This document shows, piece by piece, positions 24,920 to 36,135 of a stretch of DNA of 64,000 nt. The notes under the pieces are model-generated. The model did not search any database, was not told the origin of the DNA, and saw only the letters and a list, made by a program, of their open reading frames with translations. Numbering within the stretch: position 1 is the first letter of the stretch; every line of letters begins with the position of its first letter. The DNA comes from Nonomuraea ceibae (GTDB taxonomy: Bacteria; Actinomycetota; Actinomycetes; Streptosporangiales; Streptosporangiaceae): assembly GCF_019396325.1 (NCBI RefSeq), contig NZ_JAHKRO010000009.1, positions 62,001 to 126,000 on the forward strand, written 5' to 3'. The position numbers and the translations under genes are program-made.

Positions 24920-27900
24920 ATGCCTGCTGCCCACCTCGGGTTCCCCGAGCCCCAGGGCCTCTACCACCCCGCCAACGAGCACGATGCCTGCGGCGTCGCC
25001 ATGGTGGCCGACGTGCACGGCCGCCGGGAGCACGGGATCGTGGTCAAGGCGCTGACGGCGCTGTGCAATCTCGATCACCGGGGGGCCAAGGGTAGCGAGC
25101 CGGACACCGGCGACGGAGCCGGCATCCTGACGCAGATCCCCGATGAGCTCTACCGCGCGGTCGTGCCGTTCGCGCTGCCGGAGGCGGGCCGCTACGCCAC
25201 GGGCGTGGCCTTCCTGCCGATCGACCCCGAGGCGCGCCGGATCGCCACCGGCATGATCGAGGAGATCGCCGCCGAGGAGGGCCTGACCGTGCTCGGCTGG
25301 CGCGACGTGCCGGTCGACCGCGACCTGCCCGGCCCGAGCGCCAGGGCGGTCATGCCGCACTTCGGCCAGCTGTTCGTGGCCGCGCCCGGCGGCGAGGCCG
25401 GGATCGACCTGGACCGGCTGGCGTTCTGCCTGCGCAAGCGGGCCGAGCACGAGGTCGACGTCTACTTCCCCTCGCTGTCGGCCCGTACGGTGGTCTACAA
25501 GGGGATGCTCACGCCCGACCAGGTCGAGCCGTTCTTCCCCGACCTGTCGGACGAGCGTTACGCCACCGCGATCGCGCTGGTGCACTCGCGCTTCTCGACC
25601 AACACGTTCCCGAGCTGGCCGCTGGCCCACCCCTACCGCTACATCGCGCACAACGGCGAGATCAACACGGTACGGGGCAACCGCAACTGGATGCGGGCCC
25701 GCGAGGCCATGCTGGAGTCGGGGCTCATCCCCGGCGACCTGCAGCGGCTCTTCCCGATCTGCGACCCGGACGCCAGCGACACCGCCTCCTTCGACGAGGT
25801 GCTGGAGCTGCTGCACATCGGCGGGCGCAGCCTGCCGCACGCGGTGCTCATGATGATCCCGGAGGCGTGGGAGAACCACACGGAGATGGACCCGGCGCGC
25901 CGGGCCTTCTACGAGTTCCACTCCTCGATGATGGAGGCGTGGGACGGCCCGGCGTCGATCACGTTCACCGACGGCACGCTGGCCGGCGCCGTGCTCGACC
26001 GCAACGGCCTGCGCCCCGGCCGGTTCTGGGTGACCGCCGACGGCCTGGTCGTGCTCGCCTCCGAGGCGGGCGTGCTGGACTTCGCGCCGGAGGACGTGGT
26101 CCGCAAGGGCCGCCTGCAGCCCGGCCGTATGTTCCTCATCGACACCGCCCGCGGCAAGATCATCGAGGACGACGAGATCAAGGCCGAGCTGGCCGCCGCG
26201 CTGCCGTACGCCGACTGGCTGCACGCCGGGCTGGTCCGCTTCGAGGAGCTGCCCGCGCGGCAGCGGGAGATCCCCACCCATGAGGCGCTGGTCAGGAGGC
26301 AGCAGACCTTCGGCTACACCGAGGAGGAGCTGCGGATCATCCTGTCGCCGATGGCCCGCACCGGCGCCGAGCCGATCGGCTCGATGGGCACCGACACGCC
26401 CGTGGCGGTGCTGAGCGAGAAGCCCAGGCTGCTGTTCGACTACTTCACGCAGCTGTTCGCGCAGGTCACGAACCCGCCGCTGGACGCCATCCGGGAGGAG
26501 CTGGTCACCAGCCTGGCCAGCGTGCTCGGCCCCGAGGGCAACCTGCTCGACCCGGGCCCGGCCTCCTGCCGGCAGCTCGTGCTGCCCTACCCGGTGATCG
26601 ACAACGACGAGCTCGCCAAGATCATCCACATCAACGACGAGCACGACCTGCCCGGGTTCCACCCGCATGTGGTCTCCGGCCTCTACCAGGTGGCGGGCGG
26701 CGGCCAGGCGCTGCTGTCGCGGCTGGAGGAGATCAAGGCCGAGGTGTCGCAGGCCATCGCCGACGGCGCCCGGATCATCGTGCTGTCCGACCGGGGCTCC
26801 TCCGACAGCCTGGCGCCGATCCCGTCGCTGCTGCTGACCGGGGCCGTGCACCACCACCTGATCCAGGAGAAGACCCGTACCAAGATCGGCCTGGTCATCG
26901 AGACCGGCGAGGCCCGCGAGTGCCACCACATGGCGCTGCTCATCGGCTACGGCGCCGGCGCGGTCAACCCGTATCTCGCGATCGAGACCGTCGAGGACCT
27001 GGTCGAGACCGGGGTGCTGGAGCTCGACAAGCGCAAGGCCGTGCGCAACCTGATCAAGGCGTACGGCAAGGGCGTCATCAAGGTCATGTCCAAGATGGGC
27101 GTGTCCACCGTGGCCTCCTACACCGGCGCGCAGATCTTCGAGGCGCTCGGGCTCAGCCGGCAGGTCATCGACTCCTGCTTCACCGGCACCACCTCGCGCC
27201 TGGGCGGCGTCGGCTTCGACGTGCTGGCCCGCGAGACGGCCGAGCGGCACCGGCACGCGTACCCGAGGGCCGCCAATGCGCACCGCAGGCTGCAGGTCGG
27301 CGGCGAGTACCAGTGGCGGCGCGAGGGCGAGCCGCACCTGTTCAACCCCGAGACCGTCTTCAAGCTGCAGCACGCCACCCGCACCCGGCGCTACGAGATC
27401 TTCAAGGAGTACACCGAGATGGTGGACTCCCAGGCCGAGCGGCTGATGACGCTGCGCGGCCTGTTCAAGCTGCGCAAGGGCAACCCGATCCCGATCGACG
27501 AGGTCGAGCCGGTCTCGGAGATCGTCAAGCGGTTCTCCACGGGCGCGATGTCGTACGGCTCGATCTCGGTCGAGGCGCACGAGACGCTCGCGATCGCGAT
27601 GAACCGGCTGGGCGGCAAGTCCAACACCGGCGAGGGCGGCGAGGACCCCGGGCGCCTGTACGACGCCACGCGCCGGTCGGCGATCAAGCAGGTGGCCTCC
27701 GGCAGGTTCGGCGTCACCAGCGAGTACCTGGTCAACGCGGCCGACCTGCAGATCAAGATGGCGCAGGGCGCCAAGCCCGGCGAGGGCGGCCAGCTCCCCG
27801 GCCACAAGGTCTACCCGTGGATCGCCAAGACCCGCCACTCCACGCCCGGCGTCGGCCTCATCTCGCCGCCGCCGCACCACGACATCTACTCGATCGAGGA

Positions 27901-29425
27901 CCTCGCCCAGCTCATCCACGACCTGAAGAACTCCAACCCGGCCGCCCGCGTGCACGTCAAGCTCGTGGCCGAGGTCGGGGTCGGCACGGTCGCGGCGGGC
28001 GTGTCCAAGGCGCACGCCGACGTGGTGCTCATCTCCGGCCACGACGGCGGCACCGGCGCCTCCCCGCTGACGAGCCTCAAGCACGCCGGCGCGCCGTGGG
28101 AGCTCGGCCTGGCCGAGACCCAGCAGACGCTGCTGCTGAACAACCTGCGCGACCGCATCGTCGTGCAGGTCGACGGCCAGCTCAAGACCGGCCGCGACGT
28201 GGTCATCGCCGCGCTGCTGGGGGCCGAGGAGTACGGGTTCGCCACCGCGCCGCTGGTCGTGTCCGGCTGCGTGATGATGCGCGTGTGCCACCTCGACACC
28301 TGCCCGGTCGGCGTCGCCACGCAGAACCCGGAGCTGCGCAAGCGCTTCGCCGGCAAGCCGGAGTTCGTGGTCAACTTCTTCGAGTTCATCGCCGAGGAGA
28401 TCCGCGAGTACCTGGCCGAGCTGGGCTTCCGCTCGCTGGACGAGGCCATCGGGCACGTCGAGATGCTCGACGTGAGCGCGGCCGAGCACCACTGGAAGGC
28501 CGGCGGCCTGGACCTGTCGCCGATCCTGCACCGCCCGGAGCTGCCCGAGGGCACCCCGCTGCGGCGCACGGTCGAGCAGGACCACGGCCTGCGGCACGCG
28601 CTGGACAACACGCTCATCCAGCTCGCCGAGGGCGCGCTCAACGACGGCACCCCGGTCACGCTGGAGCTGCCGATCCGCAACGTGAACCGGACCGTCGGCA
28701 CCATGCTCGGCTACCAGGTCACCAAGCGCTACGGCGGCGCCGGGCTGCCCGACAACACGATCGACATCTCCTTCACCGGGTCGGCGGGCAACTCGTTCGG
28801 CGCGTTCGTGCCGCGCGGCATCACGCTGCGGCTGACCGGAGACGCCAACGACTATCTCGGCAAGGGCCTGTCGGGCGGGCGGATCACGCTCCGGCCGCAC
28901 GAGTCGGCCCCGCTGGACGGCCACATCATCGCCGGCAACGTCGCCCTGTACGGGGCCACGTCCGGCGAGGTGTTCATCCGAGGCGTCGTCGGCGAGCGGT
29001 TCTGCGTCCGTAACTCGGGCGCGACCGCGGTCGTCGAGGGCGTCGGCGACCACGGCTGCGAGTACATGACGGGCGGCCGGGCGGTCGTCCTCGGCCCCAC
29101 CGGGCGCAACTTCGCGGCGGGCATGTCGGGCGGCGTCGCCTACCTGCTCGACCTGCGGCCGGAGCGCGTCAACCGGGAGATGGTGGCCGTCGAGGCGCTC
29201 ACCGCCGAGGACGCCGACTTCCTCAAGGAGACGGTGGAGCAGCACTTCGCCGAGACCGGCTCCCCGGTGGCCAAGCAGCTGCTGGCCGACTGGGACGCCG
29301 CGCTCGGCAGGTTCGGCAAGATCATGCCGACCGACTACAAGCGGGTCATGCAGGCCGCCGAGGCCGCCCGCATCGAAGGCAGGGACATCGACGAGGCCGT
29401 CATGGCGGCCGCGGTCCAGGGTTAA
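24920..29425 (+). CDS. gltB: glutamate synthase large subunit GltB
   Basis: This is the NADPH-GOGAT alpha chain of 1501 residues, which converts glutamine plus 2-oxoglutarate into two glutamates. Cys24 (HDACGV) is the expected N-terminal nucleophile after removal of a 23-residue propeptide. The 3Fe-4S cysteines are in [15 protein letters not shown]. The FMN region has the GGTGASPL loop, and the C-terminal beta-helix (GXXG repeats) is present. The ATG at 24920 follows GGGAGGGA; the open frame continues upstream to 24509 without homology. gltD follows 13 bases later. Confidence 0.97.
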   Translation: MPAAHLGFPEPQGLYHPANEHDACGVAMVADVHGRREHGIVVKALTALCNLDHRGAKGSEPDTGDGAGILTQIPDELYRAVVPFALPEAGRYATGVAFLPIDPEARRIATGMIEEIAAEEGLTVLGWRDVPVDRDLPGPSARAVMPHFGQLFVAAPGGEAGIDLDRLAFCLRKRAEHEVDVYFPSLSARTVVYKGMLTPDQVEPFFPDLSDERYATAIALVHSRFSTNTFPSWPLAHPYRYIAHNGEINTVRGNRNWMRAREAMLESGLIPGDLQRLFPICDPDASDTASFDEVLELLHIGGRSLPHAVLMMIPEAWENHTEMDPARRAFYEFHSSMMEAWDGPASITFTDGTLAGAVLDRNGLRPGRFWVTADGLVVLASEAGVLDFAPEDVVRKGRLQPGRMFLIDTARGKIIEDDEIKAELAAALPYADWLHAGLVRFEELPARQREIPTHEALVRRQQTFGYTEEELRIILSPMARTGAEPIGSMGTDTPVAVLSEKPRLLFDYFTQLFAQVTNPPLDAIREELVTSLASVLGPEGNLLDPGPASCRQLVLPYPVIDNDELAKIIHINDEHDLPGFHPHVVSGLYQVAGGGQALLSRLEEIKAEVSQAIADGARIIVLSDRGSSDSLAPIPSLLLTGAVHHHLIQEKTRTKIGLVIETGEARECHHMALLIGYGAGAVNPYLAIETVEDLVETGVLELDKRKAVRNLIKAYGKGVIKVMSKMGVSTVASYTGAQIFEALGLSRQVIDSCFTGTTSRLGGVGFDVLARETAERHRHAYPRAANAHRRLQVGGEYQWRREGEPHLFNPETVFKLQHATRTRRYEIFKEYTEMVDSQAERLMTLRGLFKLRKGNPIPIDEVEPVSEIVKRFSTGAMSYGSISVEAHETLAIAMNRLGGKSNTGEGGEDPGRLYDATRRSAIKQVASGRFGVTSEYLVNAADLQIKMAQGAKPGEGGQLPGHKVYPWIAKTRHSTPGVGLISPPPHHDIYSIEDLAQLIHDLKNSNPAARVHVKLVAEVGVGTVAAGVSKAHADVVLISGHDGGTGASPLTSLKHAGAPWELGLAETQQTLLLNNLRDRIVVQVDGQLKTGRDVVIAALLGAEEYGFATAPLVVSGCVMMRVCHLDTCPVGVATQNPELRKRFAGKPEFVVNFFEFIAEEIREYLAELGFRSLDEAIGHVEMLDVSAAEHHWKAGGLDLSPILHRPELPEGTPLRRTVEQDHGLRHALDNTLIQLAEGALNDGTPVTLELPIRNVNRTVGTMLGYQVTKRYGGAGLPDNTIDISFTGSAGNSFGAFVPRGITLRLTGDANDYLGKGLSGGRITLRPHESAPLDGHIIAGNVALYGATSGEVFIRGVVGERFCVRNSGATAVVEGVGDHGCEYMTGGRAVVLGPTGRNFAAGMSGGVAYLLDLRPERVNREMVAVEALTAEDADFLKETVEQHFAETGSPVAKQLLADWDAALGRFGKIMPTDYKRVMQAAEAARIEGRDIDEAVMAAAVQG

Positions 29426-29438
29426 GGAGGCGTACCGC

Positions 29439-30917
29439 ATGGCCGACCCCAAGGGTTTCCTCACGCACGACCGCGAGCTGCCGGTGCGCCGCCCCGTGGA
29501 CGTCCGCATCGGCGACTGGCAGGAGGTCTACCAGGACTTCCCGCAGGAGAAGCTGACCAAGCAGGCGTCGCGCTGCATGGACTGCGGCATCCCGTTCTGC
29601 CACAACGGCTGCCCGCTGGGCAACCTCATCCCGGAGTGGAACGACCTCGTCCACCGCACCGACTGGCGGGAGGCGATCGAGCGGCTGCACGCCACGAACA
29701 ACTTCCCGGAGTTCACCGGCAGGCTCTGCCCGGCTCCGTGCGAGGCGGCGTGCGTGCTCGGCATCAACTCCGACCCGGTGACGATCAAGCGGGTCGAGGT
29801 CGAGATCATCGACCGGGCGTTCGACGAGGGCTGGGTCGTCCCGCAGCCCCCGTCGACGCGCACCGGCAAGAGGGTCGCGGTCGTCGGCTCCGGCCCGGCC
29901 GGGCTGGCCGCCGCCCAGCAGCTCACCCGCGCCGGCCACGACGTGGTGGTGTACGAGCGGGCCGACCGCATCGGCGGGCTGCTGCGCTACGGCATCCCCG
30001 AGTTCAAGATGGAGAAGCGGCACATCGACCGGCGCCTGGCCCAGATGCGGGCCGAGGGCACCGAGTTCCGCACCGGTGTGGACGTGGGCGTCGACATCAC
30101 GGCCGCGGAGCTGCGCGAGCAGTACGACGCGGTGGTGCTGTCGGGCGGCGCCACGGCCTGGCGCGACCTGCCGGTGGCCGGGCGCGACCTCAAGGGCGTC
30201 TACCAGGCGATGGAGTACCTGCCGCTGTCCAACAAGGTTCAGGAGGGCGACTACGCGGTCTCTCCCGTCTCGGCCGAGGGCAAGCACGTCGTGGTGATCG
30301 GCGGCGGCGACACCGGCGCCGACTGCATCGGCACGGCGATCCGGCAGGGCGCGGCCTCCGTCACCCAGCTGGAGATCATGCCGAGGCCGCCGGCCTCGCG
30401 GCCCGGCAGCCAGCCGTGGCCGACGTTCCCCCTGCTGTTCAAGGTGGAGAGCGCGCACGAGGAGCTGGCCGACGCCGGTGGCGAGCGCGTGTACGCGGTC
30501 TCCACCACCGAGTTCACCGGCGACGCCGACGGCAACGTGCGCGGGCTGCGCCTGGTCGAGGTCGAGGGCCCGCAGAACGGCTTCAAGCCGATCCCGGGCA
30601 CCGAGCGGGAGATCCCCGCCGAGCTGGTCACGCTGTCGATGGGCTTCCTCGGCCCGGAGAAGGGCGCGCTGCTCCAGGACCTGGCCGAGCTGGCCGGCGA
30701 CGGCTTCTACGACGCCCGCGGCAACGTCGCGCGGGACAGGACGTACATGTCCAAGGTCGACGGCGTGTTCGTGGCCGGTGACATGGGGCGCGGGCAGTCG
30801 CTGATCGTGTGGGCGATCGCCGAGGGGCGTGCCGCCGCCAGCGGTGTCGACCGCTACCTCACCGGTGAGACGGCGCTGCCGTACCCGATCCTGCCGACGG
30901 CCCGCCCGCTGGTGTAG
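29439..30917 (+). CDS. gltD: glutamate synthase small subunit GltD
   Basis: This 492-residue beta chain passes NADPH electrons to GltB through FAD and 4Fe-4S clusters. N-terminal cysteines are arranged as CMDCGIPFCHNGCPLGN and then LCPAPCEAACV. FAD binding is by VVGSGPAGLAAA and NADPH binding by VIGGGDTGADC. The ATG follows AAGGAGG. It forms an operon with gltB and ends at a strong hairpin. Confidence 0.97.
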   Translation: MADPKGFLTHDRELPVRRPVDVRIGDWQEVYQDFPQEKLTKQASRCMDCGIPFCHNGCPLGNLIPEWNDLVHRTDWREAIERLHATNNFPEFTGRLCPAPCEAACVLGINSDPVTIKRVEVEIIDRAFDEGWVVPQPPSTRTGKRVAVVGSGPAGLAAAQQLTRAGHDVVVYERADRIGGLLRYGIPEFKMEKRHIDRRLAQMRAEGTEFRTGVDVGVDITAAELREQYDAVVLSGGATAWRDLPVAGRDLKGVYQAMEYLPLSNKVQEGDYAVSPVSAEGKHVVVIGGGDTGADCIGTAIRQGAASVTQLEIMPRPPASRPGSQPWPTFPLLFKVESAHEELADAGGERVYAVSTTEFTGDADGNVRGLRLVEVEGPQNGFKPIPGTEREIPAELVTLSMGFLGPEKGALLQDLAELAGDGFYDARGNVARDRTYMSKVDGVFVAGDMGRGQSLIVWAIAEGRAAASGVDRYLTGETALPYPILPTARPLV

Positions 30918-30926
30918 CTAGTTCCG

Positions 30927-30959
30927 CGAACGCCCGTCCCCATCGGGGGCGGGCGTTCG
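30927..30959 (+). terminator. hairpin terminator after gltBD
   Basis: Arms 30927-30941 and 30945-30959 pair over 15 bp with one G·U pair and a three-base loop. There is no T tract, which is usual in such GC-rich genomes. It lies 10 bp after the gltD stop. Confidence 0.8.
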
Positions 30960-31031
30960 GCGTCGAGTTGCATCACCCGGTCAGTGTCGGGAAGATGCAG
31001 TTTCTGGGGGAGTGCGGGGGATGGAGGAAAT

Positions 31032-32669
31032 ATGCGAAGAATCGCCTCCGGCTTCGCGGCCCTGGCCACGGTGACGGCGCTGGCCGGCTGCTCACCCACG
31101 GGCGCCGCCGCGGGACCCGCCACCGACTACCTCGTCTTCTACGCCGAGGGCGGGCAGGCCGGCGCGCTCGACCGCATCGGCGCCGCCGGCGGCACCGCCG
31201 TCCTCACCGAACCCAAGCTCGGGTACGTGCTCGCCCGCGCCTCCGGAGCGCGGTTCGCCGAAAGCGTCGGCGCGGACCCGGCCGTCGTCGGCGTCTCCGC
31301 CGACCGCCGCATCGGCCACGCCCCGTCGGCCGCCGCCGTGAAAGGCCCTGCCAAGAAGGCATTCCCCGACGCCTCCGCCTTCACCGGCGACGGCGAGAGC
31401 GCCGGCGACCCGCTCTCCCCCCGCCAGTGGGACATGATGATGATCGGCGCCGACCGCGCCCGCGCCAAGGCCCCCGGCAGCGACAAGGTCCTCGTCGGCG
31501 TCATCGACACCGGCATCGACGGCAGCCACCCCGACATCGCCGCCAACTTCAACCGCGAGCTCAGCCGCAACTTCGTCACCGACAAGCCCGAGGACGAGAA
31601 CGGCGAGACGCTCGACGGCCCCTGCGAGGCCGACGGCTGCAAGGACCCCGTCGACCGCGACGACGACGGCCACGGCACCCACGTCGCCAGCACCATCGCC
31701 TCCCCGGCCAACGGCATCGGCGTCATCGGCGTCGCCCCGCGCGTGCAGCTCGTCAACATCCGCGCCGGCCAGGACTCCGGCTTCTTCTTCCTCAAGCCCA
31801 GCCTCGACGCCCTCACCTACGCCGGCGACATCGGCGTCGACGTCGTCAACATGAGCTACTACGTCGACCCGTGGCTGTTCAACTGCCGCGACAACCCCTC
31901 CGACAGCGAGAAGGAACGCCTCGAACAGCGCGCCATCATCACCGGCATGCAGCGCGCCCTCGACTACGCCCGCGGCAAGGGCGTCACGCTGATCTCCGCG
32001 CTCGGCAACGGCTCCACCGACCTCGGCCGGCCCAAGACCGACAAGGTCAGCCCCGGCTACCCGCGCGGCGGCGAACGCGTCCGCGAGGTCGACAACTCCT
32101 GCCTCAACGTGCCCGCCGAGTCCGAAGGCGTCATCTCCGTCGCCGCCGTCGGCCCCTCGGGCCGCAAGGCCATCTACAGCGACTACGGCGTCGAGCAGGC
32201 CGACGTGGCCGCCCCCGGCGGCGACACGCTCGACGGCAAGGACGCCTCGCCCACCCGCTCCATCCTCGCCGCCGCGCCCGAGGCGATGCTGCGCGCCAAG
32301 GGCCGCATCGACAGGAACGGCAAGCCCCGCGGCACCGACGTCGTCCGCGACTGCACCCGGCGCCCCTGCTCCTACTACCAGTATCTCGACGGCACCTCCA
32401 TGGCCGCGCCGCACGCCACCGGCGTCGCCGCCATCCTCATCAGCCGCTTCGGCAAGCCCGGCCCCGGCGGCCTCACGCTGGCGCCCGGCACCGTCGAGCG
32501 CTACCTGTACGAGACCGCCACGGACAAGCCCTGCCCGACGCCGCGCGCGTACGTCTACAAGGTGTACGGCGAGAGCACCACCCACGTGTGCGAGGGCGAC
32601 ACCGCGCACAACGGGTTCTTCGGCAGGGGCATCGTCAACGCGTGGGAGGCGGCGACCTTCGAGCCATGA
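31032..32669 (+). CDS. lipid-anchored subtilisin-like (S8) serine protease
   Basis: This is a 545-residue secreted protease. A signal peptide ends in the lipobox LAGC (Cys20), so the mature enzyme should be tethered to the outer face of the membrane. A short propeptide-like domain (about 30-105) precedes the S8 domain with Asp159 (DTGID), His214 (HGTHVAS) and Ser456 (GTSMAAPH). Extra cysteines (CEADGC, a CTRRPC motif) suggest disulfides. GGAGG leads the ATG at 31032. It differs from type VII mycosins, which have a C-terminal helix. The substrate is unknown. Confidence 0.92.
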   Translation: MRRIASGFAALATVTALAGCSPTGAAAGPATDYLVFYAEGGQAGALDRIGAAGGTAVLTEPKLGYVLARASGARFAESVGADPAVVGVSADRRIGHAPSAAAVKGPAKKAFPDASAFTGDGESAGDPLSPRQWDMMMIGADRARAKAPGSDKVLVGVIDTGIDGSHPDIAANFNRELSRNFVTDKPEDENGETLDGPCEADGCKDPVDRDDDGHGTHVASTIASPANGIGVIGVAPRVQLVNIRAGQDSGFFFLKPSLDALTYAGDIGVDVVNMSYYVDPWLFNCRDNPSDSEKERLEQRAIITGMQRALDYARGKGVTLISALGNGSTDLGRPKTDKVSPGYPRGGERVREVDNSCLNVPAESEGVISVAAVGPSGRKAIYSDYGVEQADVAAPGGDTLDGKDASPTRSILAAAPEAMLRAKGRIDRNGKPRGTDVVRDCTRRPCSYYQYLDGTSMAAPHATGVAAILISRFGKPGPGGLTLAPGTVERYLYETATDKPCPTPRAYVYKVYGESTTHVCEGDTAHNGFFGRGIVNAWEAATFEP

Positions 32670-33016
32670 TCTACCGCCTCGTCGCGGAACTGGCGATGGT
32701 GGCGCACTTCGCCTTCCTCGTCTACATGGTGGTGGGCGGGTTCCTGGCCTGGCGCTGGAGGCGTACCATCTGGGTGCACCTCGCCGTCGCCGGCTGGGGG
32801 CTGCTGTCGGTCGTCACCGGCGTCGAATGCCCGCTCACCCTGGTCGAGGACTGGGGGCGGCGCAACGCCGGGCTCGCCGGGCTGCCCGCGAGCGGCTTCA
32901 TCGACCACTACATCGAGGGCGTCATCTATCCGGAGGAATACACGAACTTGGCACGCCTGCTGGTCGCCGTTGCCGTCCTGTTCTCCTATGTCGGGTACGT
33001 TCTCCGTCGTCAGTGA
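32666..33016 (+). CDS. DUF2784 membrane protein
   Basis: This 116-residue protein has three likely membrane helices (about 5-27, 34-52 and 97-114). AHFAFLVYMVVGGFLAWRW and GVECPLTLVEDWGR are characteristic of DUF2784, and the ECPLT Cys is conserved in the family. It begins inside the protease stop (ATGA, 32666-32669), so both are co-translated. No function is known. Confidence 0.85.
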   Translation: MIYRLVAELAMVAHFAFLVYMVVGGFLAWRWRRTIWVHLAVAGWGLLSVVTGVECPLTLVEDWGRRNAGLAGLPASGFIDHYIEGVIYPEEYTNLARLLVAVAVLFSYVGYVLRRQ

Positions 33017-33051
33017 CTGCCAAGTGGTCTGTACCAATTAAGGTAGGACTC

Positions 33052-34482
33052 GTGACTCGTCGCGCGAAAATCGTCTGCACCCTAGGCCCCGCCACATCCT
33101 CTCCCGAACGCCTGCGCGAGCTCATCGCCGCCGGCATGGACGTGGCACGGTTCAACCTCAGCCATGGCAATCATGACATGCACAGAGAGGTCTACGACCG
33201 GGTCAGGGAGGTGGCGGCCGAACTCGGCCGCGGCGTAGGCCTGCTCGCCGACCTGCAAGGCCCCAAGATCCGCGTCGGCAGGTTCGAGGAAGGCCCGGTC
33301 CGCCTCGGCTTCGGCGACGTCTTCACCATCACCGCCGAGGACGTGCCCGGCGACCGCGACCAGGTGTCGACCACCTACAAGGGGCTGCCGGGCGACGTGC
33401 GCCCCGGCGACACCATCCTCGTCGACGACGGCCGCCTCGTCCTGGAGGCCACCCGCGTCGACGGCGAGCGGGTCATCACCCGCGTCGTCATCGGCGGCAT
33501 GATCTCCGACAACAAGGGCCTCAACCTCCCCGGCATCAACGTCAGCGCCCCCGCGCTCACCGACAAGGACGAGGCCGACCTGCGCTGGGCGCTGCGCACC
33601 GGCTTCGACATGATCGCCCTGTCGTTCGTCCGCCGTCCCTCCGACGCCGACGTGGTGCGCAACATCATGGAGCAGGAGGCCGTCCGCCTCCCGCTGCTCG
33701 CCAAGATCGAGAAGCCGCAGGCCGTCGAGCGCCTCCCCGAGATCGTCGAGGCCTTCGACGGCATCATGGTCGCCCGCGGCGACCTCGGCGTCGAGCTGCC
33801 CCTGGAGCAGGTGCCGATCGTCCAGCGCCGCATCATCGAGCTGTGCCGCGAGAAGGCCCGCCCGGTCATCGTCGCCACCCAGATGCTCGACTCGATGATG
33901 AACGCGCCGCGCCCCACCCGCGCCGAGGCCTCCGACGTCGCCTACGCCGTCATGGACGGCGCCGACGCCGTCATGCTCTCCGGCGAGACCTCCGTGGGCA
34001 ACTACCCGATCGAGGCGGTCTCCACCATGGACCGCATCGCCTGCGCCGCCGAGAAGTCCTCGCTGCACGCCACCCACACCCTGGAGCGCATGCCCGAGAC
34101 CACCGGCGGGGCCATCGCCCGCGCCGCGGCCGAGGTCGGCGCCATCGTCGGCGCCAAGGCGCTGGTCGCCTTCACCATGTCGGGCGAGACCGCGCGCCGC
34201 CTGGCCCGCTACCGCTCCCCGATCCCGCTGCTCGCCTTCACCTCCGCCGCCCACGTGCGCGGCCAGCTCTCGCTCACCTGGGGCGTCGAGACCTTCCAGG
34301 TGCCGTTCGTGCACCACACCGACGACATGGTCCGCCAGGTCGAGGCGTCGCTGCTGTCGCTCGGCCGGCTGGAGAAGGGCGACAAGGTCGTCATCGTCGC
34401 CGGCTCGCCTCCCGGCACCCCCGGCTCCACCAACGCCCTGCGCGTCCACACCATCGGCTCCGCGGTGTCCCACACCCACTGA
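33052..34482 (+). CDS. pyk: pyruvate kinase
   Basis: This 476-residue enzyme makes ATP and pyruvate from phosphoenolpyruvate. N-terminal KIVCTLGPAT, the catalytic LAKIEKPQAV (Lys and metal-binding Glu), the MVARGDLGVE loop and the C-terminal regulatory domain with TMSGETARRLARYRS are all visible. The GTG at 33052 follows AAGGTAGGA. It is probably transcribed alone, ending at a hairpin. Allosteric control cannot be read from the sequence. Confidence 0.96.
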   Translation: MTRRAKIVCTLGPATSSPERLRELIAAGMDVARFNLSHGNHDMHREVYDRVREVAAELGRGVGLLADLQGPKIRVGRFEEGPVRLGFGDVFTITAEDVPGDRDQVSTTYKGLPGDVRPGDTILVDDGRLVLEATRVDGERVITRVVIGGMISDNKGLNLPGINVSAPALTDKDEADLRWALRTGFDMIALSFVRRPSDADVVRNIMEQEAVRLPLLAKIEKPQAVERLPEIVEAFDGIMVARGDLGVELPLEQVPIVQRRIIELCREKARPVIVATQMLDSMMNAPRPTRAEASDVAYAVMDGADAVMLSGETSVGNYPIEAVSTMDRIACAAEKSSLHATHTLERMPETTGGAIARAAAEVGAIVGAKALVAFTMSGETARRLARYRSPIPLLAFTSAAHVRGQLSLTWGVETFQVPFVHHTDDMVRQVEASLLSLGRLEKGDKVVIVAGSPPGTPGSTNALRVHTIGSAVSHTH

Positions 34483-34500
34483 CCGCCCGGGCCGATACGA

Positions 34501-34535
34501 GAAGGCGGAAAGAGCCACCGGCCCTTTCCGCCTTC
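34501..34535 (+). terminator. hairpin terminator after pyk
   Basis: GAAGGCGGAAAG (34501-34512) pairs perfectly with CTTTCCGCCTTC (34524-34535). It lies between the convergent pyk and dapD genes and can serve both. Confidence 0.75.
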
Positions 34536-34575
34536 ATCCGTCTCGTCCCTGCTCGCCCGTGCCCGGTCGCCGGGG

Positions 34576-35538
34576 CTAGTTCGCGTGCAGGGCCGCGTTC
34601 AGCTCCACGCCGCCGCCCTTGCGCGGCAGCGCCTCCACCGCGCCCGACTGCGAGTTGCGGCGCAGCAGCACCCCGTCGGAGCCCGACAGCTCCATCGCCT
34701 TCACCACGCGCCCGTCAGGCAGCGTCACCCGCGTGCCCGCCGTCACGTAAAGACCGGCCTCCACCACGCAGTCGTCACCCAGCGAGATGCCCAGGCCCGC
34801 GTTGGCGCCCACCAGGCAGCGCTCGCCGACCGAGATCACCTGCTTGCCGCCGCCCGACAGCGTGCCCATGATCGACGCGCCGCCGCCCACGTCGGAGTCC
34901 GCGCCCACGACCACCCCGGCCGAGATCCGGCCCTCCACCATGGCCGTGCCCAGCGTGCCCGCGTTGAAGTTCACGAACCCCTCGTGCATCACCGTCGTGC
35001 CGCTCGCCAGGTGCGCGCCCAGCCGCACCCGGTCGGCGTCGGCGATCCGCACCCCCGAAGGAACCACGTAGTCGACCATCCTCGGGAACTTGTCCACCCC
35101 GTAGACCGTCACCACGCCCCGCGCCCGCAGCCGCAGCCGCGTCCGCTCGAACCCCTCCACGGCGCACGGCCCGAAGTTCGTCCACACCACGTTGGCGAGC
35201 TTGCCGAACACCCCCTCCAGGCTCAGCCCGTGCGGCCGCACCAGCCGGTGCGACAGCAGATGCAGCCGCAGATAGGCGTCATGCGCGTCGGCGGGCGGCT
35301 CGGACAGCTTGGCGATGCCGGTGCGCACCGCCACCACCTCGACCCCGCGCGCCTCGTCCGGGCCGACCAGCGCGGCCAGCTCGCCCGCCTCGCCGGCGGG
35401 CAGCCGCTCGGTGCCGGTGACGGGCGGCTCGCCCAGCTCGGGAGCGGGGAACCAGGTGTCGAGTACGGTGCCGTCGGAGGCGACGGTGGCCAGCCCGACG
35501 CCGTACGCGCCGGTCACGGTGGGATCGATAGCAGTCAC
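34576..35538 (-). CDS. dapD: tetrahydrodipicolinate N-succinyltransferase DapD (actinobacterial type)
   Basis: This 320-residue left-handed beta-helix acyltransferase adds succinate to tetrahydrodipicolinate on the way to meso-DAP and lysine. The N-terminus ([20 protein letters not shown]) and the hexapeptide region ([32 protein letters not shown]) match the mycobacterial-type DapD rather than the enterobacterial form. The start is GTG 35538. The frame is open to a TTG at 35547, but a TATTTT box seven bases before the GTG suggests a leaderless start. Confidence 0.92.
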   Translation of the reverse strand: MTAIDPTVTGAYGVGLATVASDGTVLDTWFPAPELGEPPVTGTERLPAGEAGELAALVGPDEARGVEVVAVRTGIAKLSEPPADAHDAYLRLHLLSHRLVRPHGLSLEGVFGKLANVVWTNFGPCAVEGFERTRLRLRARGVVTVYGVDKFPRMVDYVVPSGVRIADADRVRLGAHLASGTTVMHEGFVNFNAGTLGTAMVEGRISAGVVVGADSDVGGGASIMGTLSGGGKQVISVGERCLVGANAGLGISLGDDCVVEAGLYVTAGTRVTLPDGRVVKAMELSGSDGVLLRRNSQSGAVEALPRKGGGVELNAALHAN

Positions 35539-35551
35539 GTGCCACAAAATA
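35539..35551 (-). promoter_or_regulatory. candidate leaderless promoter of dapD
   Basis: On the minus strand TATTTT (35551-35546) ends seven bases before the GTG start at 35538. No ribosome-binding site is present, so transcription may begin at the start codon. Confidence 0.4.
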
Positions 35552-35599
35552 CCGCGATCCGCGGCCCGGCCCCGCCCCAGCGCGCCGGGCCGCGACCGC

Positions 35600-36040
35600 T
35601 CAGAGGGCGCCCAGATCCGCCGACAGCCAGTGCTCGGGGCGCATCCGGAACGTCACCAGCGCGTTCAGGTCCGAGCCCTCCACATAGCCCGCCACGGCCT
35701 CCGCCGGCAGATAGCGGGCCGCGATCCGGGTCAGCTGCGCCAGCGTCGTCGGCCCCTGCGCCACGACCGGCCCCTCCACCGACACGTACCGATAGGTGGG
35801 GCTCGTCCGCTGCACCAACAACGTGAACCGGCCCGCCTTCGCGATCAGCCGAGCCTTGACCGAATCGGCCCCCGTCAGGAACTCCACCGCCCCGCCCGGC
35901 TCGTAGTCGTACCAGACCGGCACGTTCAGCGGAGCCCGCCCCGGCCCGGCGTCGACGGCCACACCCGCGATGTGCGACTCGGCCAGGAACTTCTCCCGCT
36001 CCTGCGCGCTCAACCCCACCAGACCCACCTCCACGGTCAC
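35600..36040 (-). CDS. PPOX-class F420-dependent oxidoreductase-like protein
   Basis: This 146-residue split-barrel flavin/deazaflavin-type protein has [20 protein letters not shown], the central [17 protein letters not shown] and the VSVEGPVV strand, the usual order in the actinobacterial PPOX/F420 (pyridoxamine-oxidase-like) families. The GTG at 36040 is chosen because a short AAGG lies upstream; GTG 36034 and 36028 are possible. The reaction and cofactor are inferred from the family. Confidence 0.78.
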   Translation of the reverse strand: MTVEVGLVGLSAQEREKFLAESHIAGVAVDAGPGRAPLNVPVWYDYEPGGAVEFLTGADSVKARLIAKAGRFTLLVQRTSPTYRYVSVEGPVVAQGPTTLAQLTRIAARYLPAEAVAGYVEGSDLNALVTFRMRPEHWLSADLGAL

Positions 36041-36135
36041 ACTCAAGATCAACCTTGGTATTCCCCGCCGTCCCCGGTCAAACGTCCCATAACCGACGTC
36101 GCTCCCGCAGTCTTTACCGATCCTTGACCCTGGGC

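Noticed and set aside
31032-32669. Type VII secretion mycosin
   Set aside because: The protease has a lipobox and no C-terminal membrane helix, and no ESX genes are nearby.
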